DNA of 64,000 bases from the NCBI RefSeq assembly GCF_020906515.1, contig NC_085855.1, positions 1,612,001-1,676,000 of the forward strand, in the 5' to 3' direction. Shown piece by piece: positions 11,701 to 22,487 of this stretch; within the stretch, counting starts at the first letter, position 1, and each line of letters opens with the position of its first letter. A program made the translations under genes and the position numbers. The notes beneath the pieces are model-generated. The model ran no database searches. It worked only from the letters and a program-made list of their open reading frames with translations, and had not been told where the DNA came from. The stretch comes from Vanrija pseudolonga (Eukaryota; Basidiomycota; Tremellomycetes; Trichosporonales; Trichosporonaceae).

Positions 11701-12884
11701 GCCACCGTACGGCTGCATGAAGCCGGGACCTGGGCCGGCGGGCACACCCATGAAGGTGGGGTGAGCGGGTGTGGCGACGGTGGGTGGCATATTGGTGTAC
11801 TTTGGATAAGACGGCGCGCCTCTGTCGGGCTCGGCAATGGCGTGCGGCTGGGGCATTCCGGTAGAGCGAGATGGGGCAGCGCCCATCGGTTGCAGCACGG
11901 CACCAGCAGCATGAGTCTGAGGTGGGCGGGTACGGGCAGGGGCTGGGGGCGCAGCGGTGCCATTACCAAAGCGGCTGCGACGCTGGGCTTCGGCCGTGCT
12001 GGGGTCGGGGGAAGGCTGGGAATTGACGACAGTGCTGAGTGTCCACTCTGAATCCGCTACAGTAACCCTCTGTGCCGACACAAGCATGTGCTCGGGCCAA
12101 CCTGAGGGGTCATTCAGGCGCGAGAGAGCTTGAGTTCGAAGAGACATTTGATCCTCTGCCGACATGTCGTCCAGGATTTGTTTAACCGCCTCACGGTGGT
12201 CTTCTTGCAGCATGGTGCAGGTGTCAACCTCTTTGCCTGCCTCTTGGCAGTACAAACAACGTTTTCTGGCGCGTGATTGCTGGTCGGGGCCCAAGATCAC
12301 GACACATGGCATAACCAGCGATTTGCATGTTGCGCAGGCGAAGTCTGGCGGAACAAACTTGCGGGTGGAGCAGCGATACGCTGCAATCACCTGTTGGAAG
12401 CAGTCAGCTAGATGCCTCACGGAGTCAAACTTACCACTGGTTTGAGGCGAGTTAAATACGGCTCTGCGACCACCTGCTGGAGGCTCTCTTGCCACGACTT
12501 GGCTCGAGTGCTGTAAACCTTATTATTACCAGAGGACTGACCCATCCCCGGTATCGAGGGGGCTGGAGGCTGAGGCGAAGGAGGTACAGGTGCCGGGGGA
12601 GCAGCAGGTGCAAGAGAAGCAGCAGTGGCAGGGGGTGCCGGGCGTGGTGATGCTACCTCAACTTGCACAGGCACTCCATTGACGAATCGCGTCACCCAGT
12701 GCGTGGGCGTCCCTGTGATGGTGGAAAGGTGCGGCTCGTGGCCTGCGGTTGTCGCGGAGATGGCTGTAGGCGGGCCCGCGGGAGGGAGTTGCGGCTGTTG
12801 AGCAGCAGCCGAAGAGCTTGTTGTCACCTCGGGGCAGGTTGATCTACCGGAAGGGTCGTCGGGCGGCGGTGGTGGTCGGCTCAT
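8704..12884 (-). CDS. Large B-B-A six-cysteine module protein (modelled 1331 aa)
   Basis: Model exons: 12435-12884, 11302-12390, 10912-11261, 10431-10843, 8704-10397; every phase agrees. Exons 1-2 carry B module one (VVAEPYLTRLKPV, intron, VIAAYRCSTRKFVPPDFACATC). Exons 2-3 carry B module two (KFVEPYKSCFLTL, intron, LYRHVRVLPRELRCTEC). Both modules run on into GWP[EA][HD]M and then Pro/Gln-rich tails that still align (FGNGT, QPMG). Exon 5 is Ser/Asn/Thr-rich, has three copies of ALNDGYT, and ends in a type A module (LPEHM, C-x2-C-x6-C-x17-C-L-E-C) whose sixth cysteine is Phe. Two junctions are weak: a 68-nt intron with gtcgac donor (10844-10911) and a 33-nt intron (10398-10430) that removes an in-frame TGA. 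Without them the locus splits at 10417. The frame after that TGA has no ATG until 10020, which favours one gene. Confidence 0.5.
9000..9062. repeat. In-frame 21-bp tandem repeat, 3 copies
   Basis: Three perfect 21-bp units (cagtgtagccatcattgagg plus g on the + strand) encode (ALNDGYT)x3 in the minus-strand gene, just before the type A cysteine module. Exact identity suggests recent expansion and probably length variation between strains. Confidence 0.9.
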
Positions 12885-13292
12885 GCTGCTCTGCGGAAAC
12901 GGAGGACCAAGTTGGGTGTGGCTCCCTGCGTCCAAGAGTCGGGGTTATGTACCCACCTCCATAGAGATCCAGTATCCATCCAAGTCACCGTGAGAGTCGT
13001 GACAATGGACAGGTGTGATGACCTGACAGGCGGAAGAGGAGTTGAAACCCAGTCGAAACGGCCTCGAGGTCTCTCCTGGCGAGGATCCGAGGTGCCACAT
13101 CAACAATGAGCCAACGGACACAAGACCCGCGATCGACGCCTGGCTGGCGTGGGGCCGAACGCGACGTGAACATGCACTGGCAAAACATCTGCCGTCAAGC
13201 AGCATTCAGCACATGAGATGTGCATCACTTCTTCCGACCGCACCAAGCACGACGACGTATGCATGAACAATAAGACCACCACCCACAACGCA
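12885..13292. other. Intergenic, no gene seen
   Basis: About 0.4 kb between the start of the B-B-A gene and the stop of the type A gene. No feature recognised; it should hold the B-B-A gene promoter. Confidence 0.4.
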
Positions 13293-14054
13293 TCAAAAGC
13301 ACTCCTCTCCGAAATCACAAACCCCGCCAGCGGCAGCACACTCAAGGCAATTCCCGCCCAACCTCTCGCCCGGGCCCATCGCCTTTCCCCAATGGTAGCA
13401 CACCACCTTGGCGCCGACGCAGCGCACACAGGCGTCGGTGCGCGAGTACATCTGGGGGGGCAGCTCGACAGCGACGTCATCGGGCACCTTGTTCGCGCGC
13501 GCGACGAGCTCGACCACGCGCGCGCTGAGGTGGCGCTCGCGCTTGGCGCCGGAGCGCAGCGTGATGCGCTGGCTGCCGATGTAGGGCGCGTACCGGCTCT
13601 TCTCGACGACGTAGTACTCCATGTTCGGCTTGCGGAGGTTCACGAGCTCGAACGTGCGGGTGTTCTTCGGGCGCGTGGACTTGGGGCGGAGCGAGACGGG
13701 CACCCACGGGTCGGGGTGGTGCGTGCTCTGTTGGCACCGCGGCTTGCGCTTGTCTGACCGTGGAGGGGATGTTGAGCGTGGTGGAGAGGTCTTCGTGGGC
13801 GGGGGAGAGGCGAGGGGGTCGTCCCATGCGAACGCGTCGGGGGTCTTGGGGCCCGAGGGGGGCGAGTTTGAAGGCAACGTGCTCGAGCCGGCGGAGCTGT
13901 CGTGGGGCGTGGGGGCGGAGTCGAGCGCACAGTTGAGAGCCGCTTCGAAGTCGTCAACGGGGAGAGGCGAGTGCGGCGGCGTGTCGCAGGACGTGTACGC
14001 GGTCTTGGGACGCGGGGAGCGCGATGAAGGGCGGGTTCGTGGCGCGCGGGGCAT
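13293..14054 (-). CDS. Type A six-cysteine module protein, 253 aa
   Basis: A single exon from ATG at 14054. The N-terminal ~130 residues are Pro/Ser/Thr/Arg-rich and look disordered. The last ~110 residues are a type A module: TFELVNL, EYYVVEKSRYAPYIG, HLSARVVELVARANKV, LPPQM, then C-x2-C-x6-C-x16-C-L-E-C-x6-C four residues from the end. All six cysteines are kept. The same order (aromatic YxV strand, short helix, LP motif, CLEC) occurs at the C-termini of the genes at 6507 and 8704. This is the shortest and cleanest member, so it defines the module best. Zinc binding is inferred from spacing; cellular role unknown. Confidence 0.7.
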   Translation of the reverse strand: MPRAPRTRPSSRSPRPKTAYTSCDTPPHSPLPVDDFEAALNCALDSAPTPHDSSAGSSTLPSNSPPSGPKTPDAFAWDDPLASPPPTKTSPPRSTSPPRSDKRKPRCQQSTHHPDPWVPVSLRPKSTRPKNTRTFELVNLRKPNMEYYVVEKSRYAPYIGSQRITLRSGAKRERHLSARVVELVARANKVPDDVAVELPPQMYSRTDACVRCVGAKVVCYHWGKAMGPGERLGGNCLECAAAGGVCDFGEECF

Positions 14055-14799
14055 ATTGTGAGTGAGTGTTTGAGTGAGTGTTTGTGAAGTCAAGCAGAGT
14101 AAGTTGGCAAGTGAGCGAGTGTTAGCGAGTCAACTTTTTCATCGTCTGTGTCGTGCCGTCCAACTGATGCAGCGCATGGCTGGTGCGAGCAGGTGAGCGC
14201 TAGAGAAGGCCATTGTGCTATAAGTGTCGACTTGTTGTTGATGTGTGACGAGAGTGCGAGCCAAAACAAAAGATGAGTGCCCACCACGCGATAACAACAG
14301 TTGCGGGTGGCTGTGATCGCCACAATGCTGGCTTGGCTGGCTGCCATCGCCCTCGCCTCGCCCCAGGGGCGGCATGCCGCGCAGGGTCGAGCAAGTGTCG
14401 GCGGTTCACGCACACGTCGCTGGCAAGCACGAGCCCCCAGCTGAGCAATATCCTCCAAGGCCAAGTCATGCATCGGGGTCATGTCGACTCGGCGCCCACC
14501 GAGCAGCTCGGCGACTGCGGATCCGAAATGCCACGCGGCAATCTGACCCAGCGCTCGGCGACGCGCCGAACATGACACGCGTCGAGATTTTCATCTTTTG
14601 CTTATCCATCTCTTCGTCGTCGCTGGGTACTTAAGTCAGCTCTGGCAGGCTACGCATCGCCCAGTCAGTCCTCGACAGTCCCGCGCGACTGACAAGGACA
14701 ACCCCGCGGCCAGAGTGGGCGGCGAGGCGAGGTCGCACCAACTGCCCTCGTGACGTCAGTCAACTCTTCTCCCACTTCTAAACTCCGTCCACCACCGCC
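14055..14799. other. Divergent intergenic region
   Basis: About 0.75 kb between two divergent genes (13293-14054 minus, 14800-16425 plus). It must hold both promoters. No protein-like frame was found. Confidence 0.5.
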
Positions 14800-16425
14800 A
14801 TGCCGCGCCGCCGCCAGCCCTCCCCCCCACCGCTCCCCTCCTCCTCGCCCTCATCCTCGCGCAGCCCCTCCCCGCCTCCCACCCCATCTGGCCCCAGCAC
14901 GGCGCTGGACGCGCAGGGCTTCCCGCATATCTGGGCGGGCGTCCTCGCGGCCGTCGCGTCTGCAGACCTGCAGCCCCTGCGCGCCGTGTCGCGTTCTCTG
15001 CGCACGCAGATCGACAGCACGCTCGCGCGCCACGTGCTCGTGTTCGAGGCGCACAACGCCGGCGTTGTCCACGGCAACCTCGGCACCATGCTCGCTGCGC
15101 GCGCGGCCGCGAAGGCGCGCGAGGCGGAGCGCATCGCCACAGGCAAGGAGGACGAAGGGCGTTCGCACCCCCGAGGGCGTCGGGCTCGCCGCGCGGAGCG
15201 GCGCATTGCGCGCGGCGCGCAGCCTGGCCAGCCGCCCACTGGCGATTCGAGCTCCGATTCCGACTCGGCCGAAGACGGGAGGGACACGCGCTCGCTCACC
15301 GAGGACGACATTGCACAGCTGCGACGCTTTGGCTTCTCAAAGCCCAAGCGCGCCGCGACGGAGGCGTACCGTGCCCACCAGGTCCAGGTGTACACTGTGC
15401 TGCCTTCGCCCTCGGCCCCGGCCCAAGACCACATCCGCGGCGCCAGCGGCGTGCGGTATGCCGCCCAGCACCACCGCTATCTCCGCTCGCTGGCGCTGGA
15501 GCGCAACCCGACCCCGCAGGAGCTGATGCCGTTCTACGCGGCTCCCGAGGACGGCGTGCTCTCCAACACGCGCGTGCTCGACGTCCTCGGGTGCCCGCCC
15601 CTCCCGCACCTCGCCAACCTGCTCCCCCACCTCGAGATCGTCCGCCTCATCCCCCACCCCGACTGGGAGGACTACCTCCTCCGCCGGCCCACGGTCGGGC
15701 GGTACCGCGACAGCCTGGACGAGCTCATGGCCGAGAAGCTCAAGGCGCTGCGCGCGGACACGGTGGTGCTCTTCTCGCGCGCCCAGCCGCCTGACGCGTT
15801 CGGCAGCGCGCCCATCGCGGACATGCACGCGCGGCGGCTTGTCGTCGTCGTCCCGCCCTTCCGCAACGTGCTCACGCCCAACGGGTACGCCGTGCCCGCG
15901 TACACTGGCCCGCGGTACGACCTCTTCGAGCCCTCAAGATGCAACGACTACGCGCTGTGGAAGCACGGCCCGAGCGAGTGCGCCGCCGAGGAGATCGTGT
16001 ACATCTTTACTGGGGTATGGCCCGACGTTGAGCTCAGGCTGGGCCAGGACGACCGGCGGAGCAACGGCTTTCTCGGCCTGCTGCACGCCTGCTTCCACGA
16101 AGCACACGTCTCCCCCAAGCAGCAGCCGCACATCCTCGTCGGCGTCGAGGCCATCCCCGCGCAGCTGCTCCGCCTCGACGCCGAGTACGAGGCGCTGCGG
16201 ACGACCAATGTCGAGGGGTACTATGCCGCGCTGATGGACATTGTGGTGCAGCAGTACGGCACCAACCCAGACCTCTGCGTCGACCAGACGTTTGAGGAGC
16301 TGCCGCGCGAGGAGCAGGCGGAGATCGTCCGCTCCCTGTTCACGTTCATGACGCACGACGCGTACCGCGACTTGGTGGGCGAGCAGACGTACATCGACTA
16401 CACGGCGGCGTACGACTGGATGTAG
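14800..16425 (+). CDS. F-box-like protein, 541 aa
   Basis: An intronless frame from ATG (context accgccATG) to TAG. Residues 1-35 are Pro/Ser/Arg-rich. Residues about 38-85 (FPHIWAGVLAAVASADL, then LRAVSRSLRTQID, HVLVFE) match the pattern of a fungal F-box: a hydrophobic helix, Asp-Leu, then a 'vsr' helix. A charged, probably disordered stretch follows (about 100-190). The C-terminal half looks folded (VVLFSRAQPPDAFG, RRLVVVVPPFRNVL, EIVYIFTGVWPDVEL, HILVGVEAIPAQLL). It may be a substrate receptor of an SCF ubiquitin ligase, but the F-box is weak and no leucine-rich, WD or kelch repeats are evident. Such proteins often form large families in these yeasts (recalled, not checked). Confidence 0.65.
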   Translation: MPRRRQPSPPPLPSSSPSSSRSPSPPPTPSGPSTALDAQGFPHIWAGVLAAVASADLQPLRAVSRSLRTQIDSTLARHVLVFEAHNAGVVHGNLGTMLAARAAAKAREAERIATGKEDEGRSHPRGRRARRAERRIARGAQPGQPPTGDSSSDSDSAEDGRDTRSLTEDDIAQLRRFGFSKPKRAATEAYRAHQVQVYTVLPSPSAPAQDHIRGASGVRYAAQHHRYLRSLALERNPTPQELMPFYAAPEDGVLSNTRVLDVLGCPPLPHLANLLPHLEIVRLIPHPDWEDYLLRRPTVGRYRDSLDELMAEKLKALRADTVVLFSRAQPPDAFGSAPIADMHARRLVVVVPPFRNVLTPNGYAVPAYTGPRYDLFEPSRCNDYALWKHGPSECAAEEIVYIFTGVWPDVELRLGQDDRRSNGFLGLLHACFHEAHVSPKQQPHILVGVEAIPAQLLRLDAEYEALRTTNVEGYYAALMDIVVQQYGTNPDLCVDQTFEELPREEQAEIVRSLFTFMTHDAYRDLVGEQTYIDYTAAYDWM

Positions 16426-17188
16426 GCGGGGGATGCATGCGCTGTGCCGGCGCAGTGTGGTATACATTGTGTGCACTCTGCCGGCGGTGGCCGCGGCGCG
16501 TCGGTCGCCGACGGCGAGGGCCGGTTCGGGGCTCGGCTAACGGATGTGACGCTGCCCCCTGGCAGTGTGGGGTTGGTTGTGCCAGGGGTGAGGGGCAACA
16601 CTTTGCGGCGTGCAGTGGTGGCGTCTGTGGCCTTCATGATGGCGTCGGTGCGGGGTATTGTCACCATCAGGGGAGGGAGGTTGCAGCGGCTTGCGTTCCT
16701 GTGGAACCAGGCAGAGTAACTGAGGCGCACAGACTGATCCTTCTCGGCCAGCTCAGCTACACGACTGTGGCGACGACGGGACAGTGGCACGATCAGCAAC
16801 AGCAATATCAACAATGCCTCAAGTCGGAACGGTCCTCGTCGCGTAGGCCCCTGTGACGCAACAGAGTTGCCCGTCGTCGGCCCAGGATATACCGCGCCTT
16901 TCATGTCGTCAAGCTCGCAACCAACGCTTCCCACCAGTGCCCAGCGGCCAGCTACCAGTGGCAGACCCTGAGACACTATCCGCGGAAATCCCCCCCAACT
17001 GATGATGCAGTCAGTAATGATGACACTTGTGGGGGGGTCGGGGACACGGCGAGATGAGCCATTCCTCGATCCCACGGCTAGCATTGCCGGTGGGCACCCC
17101 TCACCCCGCTGCTGCCCCCACCCACCCCGCACGCATACATGGATTGATCTCCTGCATCTCTCTCACTCACATCCACACACTAACCATC
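16426..17188. other. Intergenic, no confident gene
   Basis: About 0.76 kb between two plus-strand genes. A minus-strand frame here includes one hydrophobic stretch but lacks any family signature and overlaps the 3' end of the F-box-like gene, so I do not call it. Confidence 0.4.
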
Positions 17189-18516
17189 ATGCCGAGCGCA
17201 GCCAGCCGCAGCCTGATCCTCGGCGTCGCGATCCTCGCGCTCGTCGGCCGCTTCGTCTACGACCGCCTGAGCACGTTTGGCTTCTTCCGGACCGGCGACC
17301 TGGTCAACATCCACGGCCTGACGGCCCTCAAGCACATCGAGGGGACGACCAACGCCGAGGACCTGCACTACGACCCGGGCAGCGGGCTCATCTACGCCGC
17401 GGCGCAGGCCAAGGACGTGCGCAACGGGTGGTTCCCGCCCCTTGCGCGCTTCGACAGGCCCGAGGACGCGGTGGCTGGCGGCGGCAAGCTCATCGTCATC
17501 GACCCCAAGGTAAGGCAGGCCGGCCATGGCCATGGCGCTCGCTTGCTCGCTCGCACCCGCTCACACACACCTAGACCTTTACATCCAAGGACCTCGCGCT
17601 CGAGGGCTTCACCGGCGCGTTCGTCACCCACGGCATTGACATCCTCCAGGACCCGAAGCGCGCCGACGCGCTCTACATCCACGCGGTCAACCACCTGCCC
17701 AACCCCGGCTGGCTTGCCTCGCGCGACATCACCATCGAGGACAAGGGCAACAGTGTGATTGAAATCTTCCACCACGTCGTCGGATCCGACAGCGCACAGC
17801 ACGTCCGCACGGTGCAGCACGAGTCGATCCGGACCCCCAACGACCTGTTCGCGACTGGCCCGACGTCGTTCTACGTCACAAACGACCACCACTACCGCGA
17901 CGGCCCGCTGCGCCACGTCGAGGACCTGGGCTCCAAGGCCGTCACGCCGTGGACGGACACGGTGCACATCGAGGCCGACCCGAAGCAGAAGGGCAAGGAG
18001 GGGATCACGTCCCAGGTCGTGCTCAGCAAGATGCACAACAACAACGGCCTGGGCCACACGACCAACCCGAAGGAAATCATCATCTGCGACGCCGCCGGCG
18101 GCGTGAGCTACGTCGCTGACATCCAGGCGGACCGCACGCTCAAGATCAAGGACGAGCTCAAGTTTGCGACGACGATCGACAACCCCTTCTGGTTCCAGGA
18201 CCCGTACCCCGAGGTCGGGGGCGACAAGTCGGGCATCCTCAACACGGGCCTGCAGCGCGCGCACTTGCTCGCGCACGAGATTCACGACGACAACAGCGCC
18301 ATGGCGAGCGCGGCGTGGCTCGCCGTCGGCAAGCCCGGAGAGCGCAAGTGGGCCATCCAGCAGCTGTTCGCCGACGACGGCAGCCAGCTCCGTTCGGCGT
18401 CCGCCGGCATCCTGCTCGCCATCGACCCCAAGACCAACGCCGGCAAGAAGCAGGCCTGGCTCTTCCTCTCGGGCTTCTCGTCGAAGAACGTCGTCGCGAC
18501 CAAGGTCGACCTGTAG
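17189..18516 (+). CDS. Paraoxonase/arylesterase-like calcium-dependent esterase, 420 aa
   Basis: Two exons (17189-17509, 17575-18516) separated by a 65-nt intron. Residues 7-24 form a single N-terminal membrane segment (SLILGVAILALVGRFVYD), as in paraoxonases that keep an uncleaved signal anchor. The diagnostic stretch TPNDLFATGPTSFYVTNDHH matches the PND...FY.TNDH calcium-binding loop of the six-bladed propeller PON family. An earlier THGIDI and the later DNPFWF are also propeller-like. The family hydrolyses lactones, aryl esters and organophosphates; the native substrate here is unknown. It probably faces the secretory pathway lumen or cell exterior. Start chosen as the ATG just before the hydrophobic segment. 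Confidence in family is good, in substrate low. Confidence 0.8.
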
Positions 18517-20230
18517 TGCGGCCGCGCGCCGCTCGGATGAAGAATAACAATGTTGATGATGATGTTGTTGGCACCACTTGCATCTCCGTGCCGAAGTCAA
18601 TTGGACGCCGGCCGCCCGGCGGTGCCTTGGTGGCGTACAACTGACAGCCGAGCGCCGAGCGGACCTCGCGGGTGCTGACCCCGACCCCGACGCCACCGGG
18701 CAAAGGCCGTCGGGCATCGGGCTGCGGGCTGCTGGGGCGGGGGCGTCGGCGGCGTCGCTCTTGAGTCAAGTCGGGTTCGGAGCTCGGAGTAGGCATCAGC
18801 GGCGACTAACCCCGTGTGTGGGTCGGGGCGGGAAAGCCGTCGAACCCTCTCCCCATCCATGCGCCATGCGTGCGCTGTGCGAGCTTGTACTCAAGGGCGT
18901 TGGTGACGTGCATTGTGTGTCACTACCGCTGCGCATCAGGGACGCGCAACTCATCCTTCACACTCGCCCACTCCCCCACTCACCATGTCCCACTTCACAC
19001 AGCCCATACCCATACAACCCGCAAGCAAGCGCTGGAAGCGCAGCACGGTAAGCGGTGCGTGCGTCACTCTGGCAGAAGCAAGCAAGCGGAGGTCACCCGA
19101 CACACACGCCACCGAGCACAAGGCGACAGAAGACACGCCTGACTCAAGACGTCCTTTGAGCGCCAACCTCTCCCACCCAGTACAGTGCACCATGCACAAG
19201 CTCGGCGCTGGCGCAACCCCAACCACATGAACATGCCCCACTTGTGAGTCCATACATCAACACTGTGTAAACATCCAACCCCACGGTGAACGAAACGGCT
19301 CCGCCTTGGCGATCTTTTCAGGATCCGAGCGGTAGCGATTGGAAAACAATCTCGTGTCGTACAACGGTTAGTATACCCGCCTTTCACGCGGGCGATCGGG
19401 GTTCGATTCCCCGCACGAGAAATGCGAAGTTATTCGTTTTGTTGCGCGGGCCTCCAAGTCGTGCGCTGCCATTTTTACGCGTCTTTCAACATGAGAGGGA
19501 TGCTGACGTGAGACGAGATGGACGAGATGGGGATGAGATTCGGGGCGTGGGGCGCGGCGCGGACCTGATCTGCATGATGCTTGTGTGGGCGGGCGTCGTG
19601 ATTGTCTCATTGTGCGACGCAGGGGTTGGTTGATGGGCGCGACGATGCGTCCACTGCCCCCGCATAATCGCTTTTAGCCGGCCACGGCCTTAACACGCTC
19701 CTACAGAAGCAGGCGGTGTGAGCGTGTACGGATGCCGCGGCGATGTCATCCCCGCACACACCCATGCATCCCCACACATACATCCCACACCAGAGAGAGT
19801 CCCGGACTATGCTCCGTGGTGAGCGCCGACATTGAAACAACTCCTTGTCGGGCAGAGCCGACGACGGTGGCCGTTACCGGGGCAATTTTCGGGCCAATCT
19901 GCCTGAACCGAGGTGCAGCAGCAGCACGGATCGAGGCATGCCTGCTGCCTGCCTGTACTGTACCCCGTCAAGACGGATCTGTCCCTATCTCTGGCGGCGA
20001 CTTGTCCGCCGCTGTCTTGTGCATTGTTGTTACCGTCAGTCCCTGAGGCGTTTTGTCAAGCAGCTCAGCCTCAGCAGTAGCAGCTCGACTCGGCGACCCC
20101 TCGTCCTCGACCGACCGACCCCACAACGCCACCATCTCTTTGCACTCTCACCTCATCATCTCACATCTCCACAAGACACGCTCGCTATCCCTCGCCTCTC
20201 GCGTCTCGTTTCCCATGCTCCAGCTGCTCC
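18517..20230. other. Intergenic with one tRNA
   Basis: About 1.7 kb holding tRNA-Glu (19350-19421) and otherwise no convincing frame. The last 200 bases before 20231 are pyrimidine-rich, typical of a fungal promoter and 5' leader. Confidence 0.5.
19350..19421 (+). tRNA. tRNA-Glu (TTC)
   Basis: Cloverleaf read by eye: acceptor TCTCGTG/CACGAGA, D stem GTAC/GTAT, anticodon stem CCCGC/GCGGG around loop CTTTCAC (anticodon TTC at 19383-19385), T stem CGGGG/CCCCG with loop TTCGATT, discriminator A. No intron. A T run about 15 bases downstream (19437-19440) fits RNA polymerase III termination. Confidence 0.95.
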
Positions 20231-22431
20231 ATGTCGACAGTCTTTACGCCCAGCTATAACGCGGCGCCGCTGCCGTCCGCCGACGACCTGACGCTCCAGC
20301 TCCCGCGCAAGAAGCTGCGGCACACGCGCACGTCGACGGGGTGCAAGCAATGCCGGGTTCACCGCGTCAAGTGCCCCGAGGGCCCCGTGACGAAATCAGG
20401 CAAGAAGGTCACCTGCCGCCGGTGCTGGGAGACGGACAAGACATGCTTTTATCCTGTCAACGGGCGCGTGCAGCGCGGCAAGCTCTCCCAGGAGCCGTGG
20501 GAGCTCGCGCTTGTCGTCGACCAGTGGCCTGGCGACCCAGACCTTATCGCGCCCAACCAGAGCGACAACGTCGTCAAGGCCATGGAGGAGATGCGCGCGC
20601 GTAAAGGCAGCGCGAGCAGCGGCGGGGCCGAAGCGAGCCCCGACGAGGGGCCAGAGCGCAAGCGGCGCAAGTCGGGCTCAAAGCGCGAGGCTGATAACGC
20701 CGGCGCCAGCGCCGCGGGGTCCGTGCCCTCGGCGGCCGAGATGCTCGACACGGCAGCGGCAGCAGCAGCAGCACTCGGAGACGACATCATCGAGCTCACG
20801 CGGGATAGCGCGACCTCGGCGCCAGCGCCAGCAGGGCAGGCGCAGGCATCTGCTCTCGCCATCGACTTCTCGGCCGACTCGAGCGCGGCGAATATAGCAG
20901 CTGCGCTTGCGGGCCTCACGTCCGGCGGCGGTGCAGTGACGATCGCGCCGAGAGATCTCCAACTCGGACCAGCGAGGCCAACCACCGCGGCTGGCGGCGC
21001 AGCCCCAACGCCGTCCTTGTCCGCAGGAGCCGATCTCGCGTCGTGGCTCTCGAGCTCGCAGGTCCAGAGCATCATCAACCCGCCCGCGCCGACGTCAGCA
21101 CTGGCACAGTTCACGCTCGCGTCGCTCTCCGAGTGTCCCGTCGACCGCTCGGTCGTGTCCTACTTCGAGGACAAGGGGCACAACGAGATTGTCGCCGTGA
21201 CGAAGAGCACGCATAACTGGATCTTTGCCGAGCTCTTCCCGCGCCTGTTCACGACGCTCTTCTCGACGCCGGACGGCGACTTTGGCGCGGCCGTCCGCGA
21301 GTTCCTCCACTCGTGCCTCCTCCACCTGGCGTACGTCCACAAGGGCAACGTGGAGAAGAACGAGGCAAAGTCGTGGTACTGGAAGAGTGAGGCGACAAAG
21401 TACCGCCAGAAAGCGAGCTATGCCAGTCTCAAGGCGAGGGTCATGTTCGAGGGGCCGCAGTGGAAGACGGAGGAGTATTTGTGAGTCGTGGCGTGGGCAG
21501 GTGTTCGGCGGCTCGCTGACGCAGACCTAGGATGGGCTTCTTTGTCAGATGTATCGCCGACATGCTCGCAGCGGGCAGCCTCCAAATCGACACCAACACG
21601 GCCTTCACGCTCCCCCCAACCGTCGCGTCGACCTTCTACCCGGGCCTGCACGACCTGCTGGCAATCTACAGCATATTCCAGTACGCGTGCTCGCCGCTCG
21701 AGGTGATGAAGGTGTCCAAGCCCGTGCTGGCGCTCGACGCGACGGGGCACCACCTCGTCGACAAGTTTTTTGGGTTTACGCGCCGCATCGCAAACATGGT
21801 GGGCGATATCAGCGCCATGGCCGTCCAGCGCTGGGTCATGGCCCGCACGGGTGTCGAGGGGACCAACGCCCCGCCAGAGATGCTCCTCAAGGCGCAGGCG
21901 AGTCGCCTGGCCACGGACCTCTGCGATACGTGGGACTGGGACGAGACACATATCGACCATGGGCTGTCGGACCGAATCCAGCGGGGGAACGAGGTGAGTG
22001 GGCGCGGTGCGAGCGCAGCGAGCAGCGTCAAGTGGCAATAACACCATACTGACACCGCCCAGGTGATGCGCGCAGCCCTCACATTCCTCCTCCTCGTCGA
22101 GGTCCTCTCCGTCGACCTAGCCGACGCGCGCCTCACCCGCGCGCGCAAGCGCGCCCTCGAGCTCGTGGCAGACTGCGAGCCCTCCACGATGCCCGGGTTC
22201 CAGTGGGCGCTGACCGTGATCGCAGTGTACACTGCAGGCGCGGACGAGCGCGCCGAGCTGCAGAACCTGATCCGCCTGGCGCTGCACACGTCGTTTGGCG
22301 CACACTATAATGGCTCGGACGAGGTGCTGGCCCTAAGCTGGGGCGTGTATGACAAGAATGGGCATTACGAGGACAGCATCGCGCCGTGGCGCGAGGTCAT
22401 GGCGGCGTGTGGGCGGAATCTGTGGATCTAG
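20231..22431 (+). CDS. Zn2Cys6 transcription factor, paralogue 1 (693 aa)
   Basis: Three exons: 20231-21480, 21531-21993, 22063-22431. Near the N-terminus (about 30-75) is a binuclear zinc cluster C-x2-C-x6-C-x13-C-x2-C-x6-C (GCKQCRVHRVKC ... CRRCWETDKTC), preceded by basic residues. A low-complexity Ala/Ser/Gly linker follows (about 110-290). The C-terminal ~400 residues are shared with two neighbours: VSYFEDKGHNEIVAVTKSTH, NWIFAELFPRLF, WKTEEYLMGFFVRCI and APWREVMAACGRNLW. This region probably senses ligand or mediates activation. It likely binds CGG-type sites in the nucleus. It converges on paralogue 2, with only ~150 bases between the stops. Of the two later introns seen in its paralogues, it keeps GNE|VMR and lacks the WAL(T/S)|I one. 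Confidence 0.88.
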
Positions 22432-22487
22432 TCGCGCGGGCGAGGTCACGCAGTGGCCGAGGCGAGGGGATGAGGTGCGATTAATAG

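Noticed and set aside
3619-14054. Cysteine motifs as retroelement zinc knuckles
   Set aside because: Spacing is C-x2-C-x6-C twice, not C-x2-C-x4-H-x4-C, and no reverse transcriptase, protease, integrase or terminal repeats are nearby.
16398-16904. Minus-strand frame with one hydrophobic stretch (LLILLLLIVPL)
   Set aside because: Overlaps the 3' end of the F-box-like gene, lacks any family signature and is of random-looking composition.
17392-18717. 441-codon minus-strand frame
   Set aside because: Antisense to the paraoxonase-like gene; no protein features of its own.
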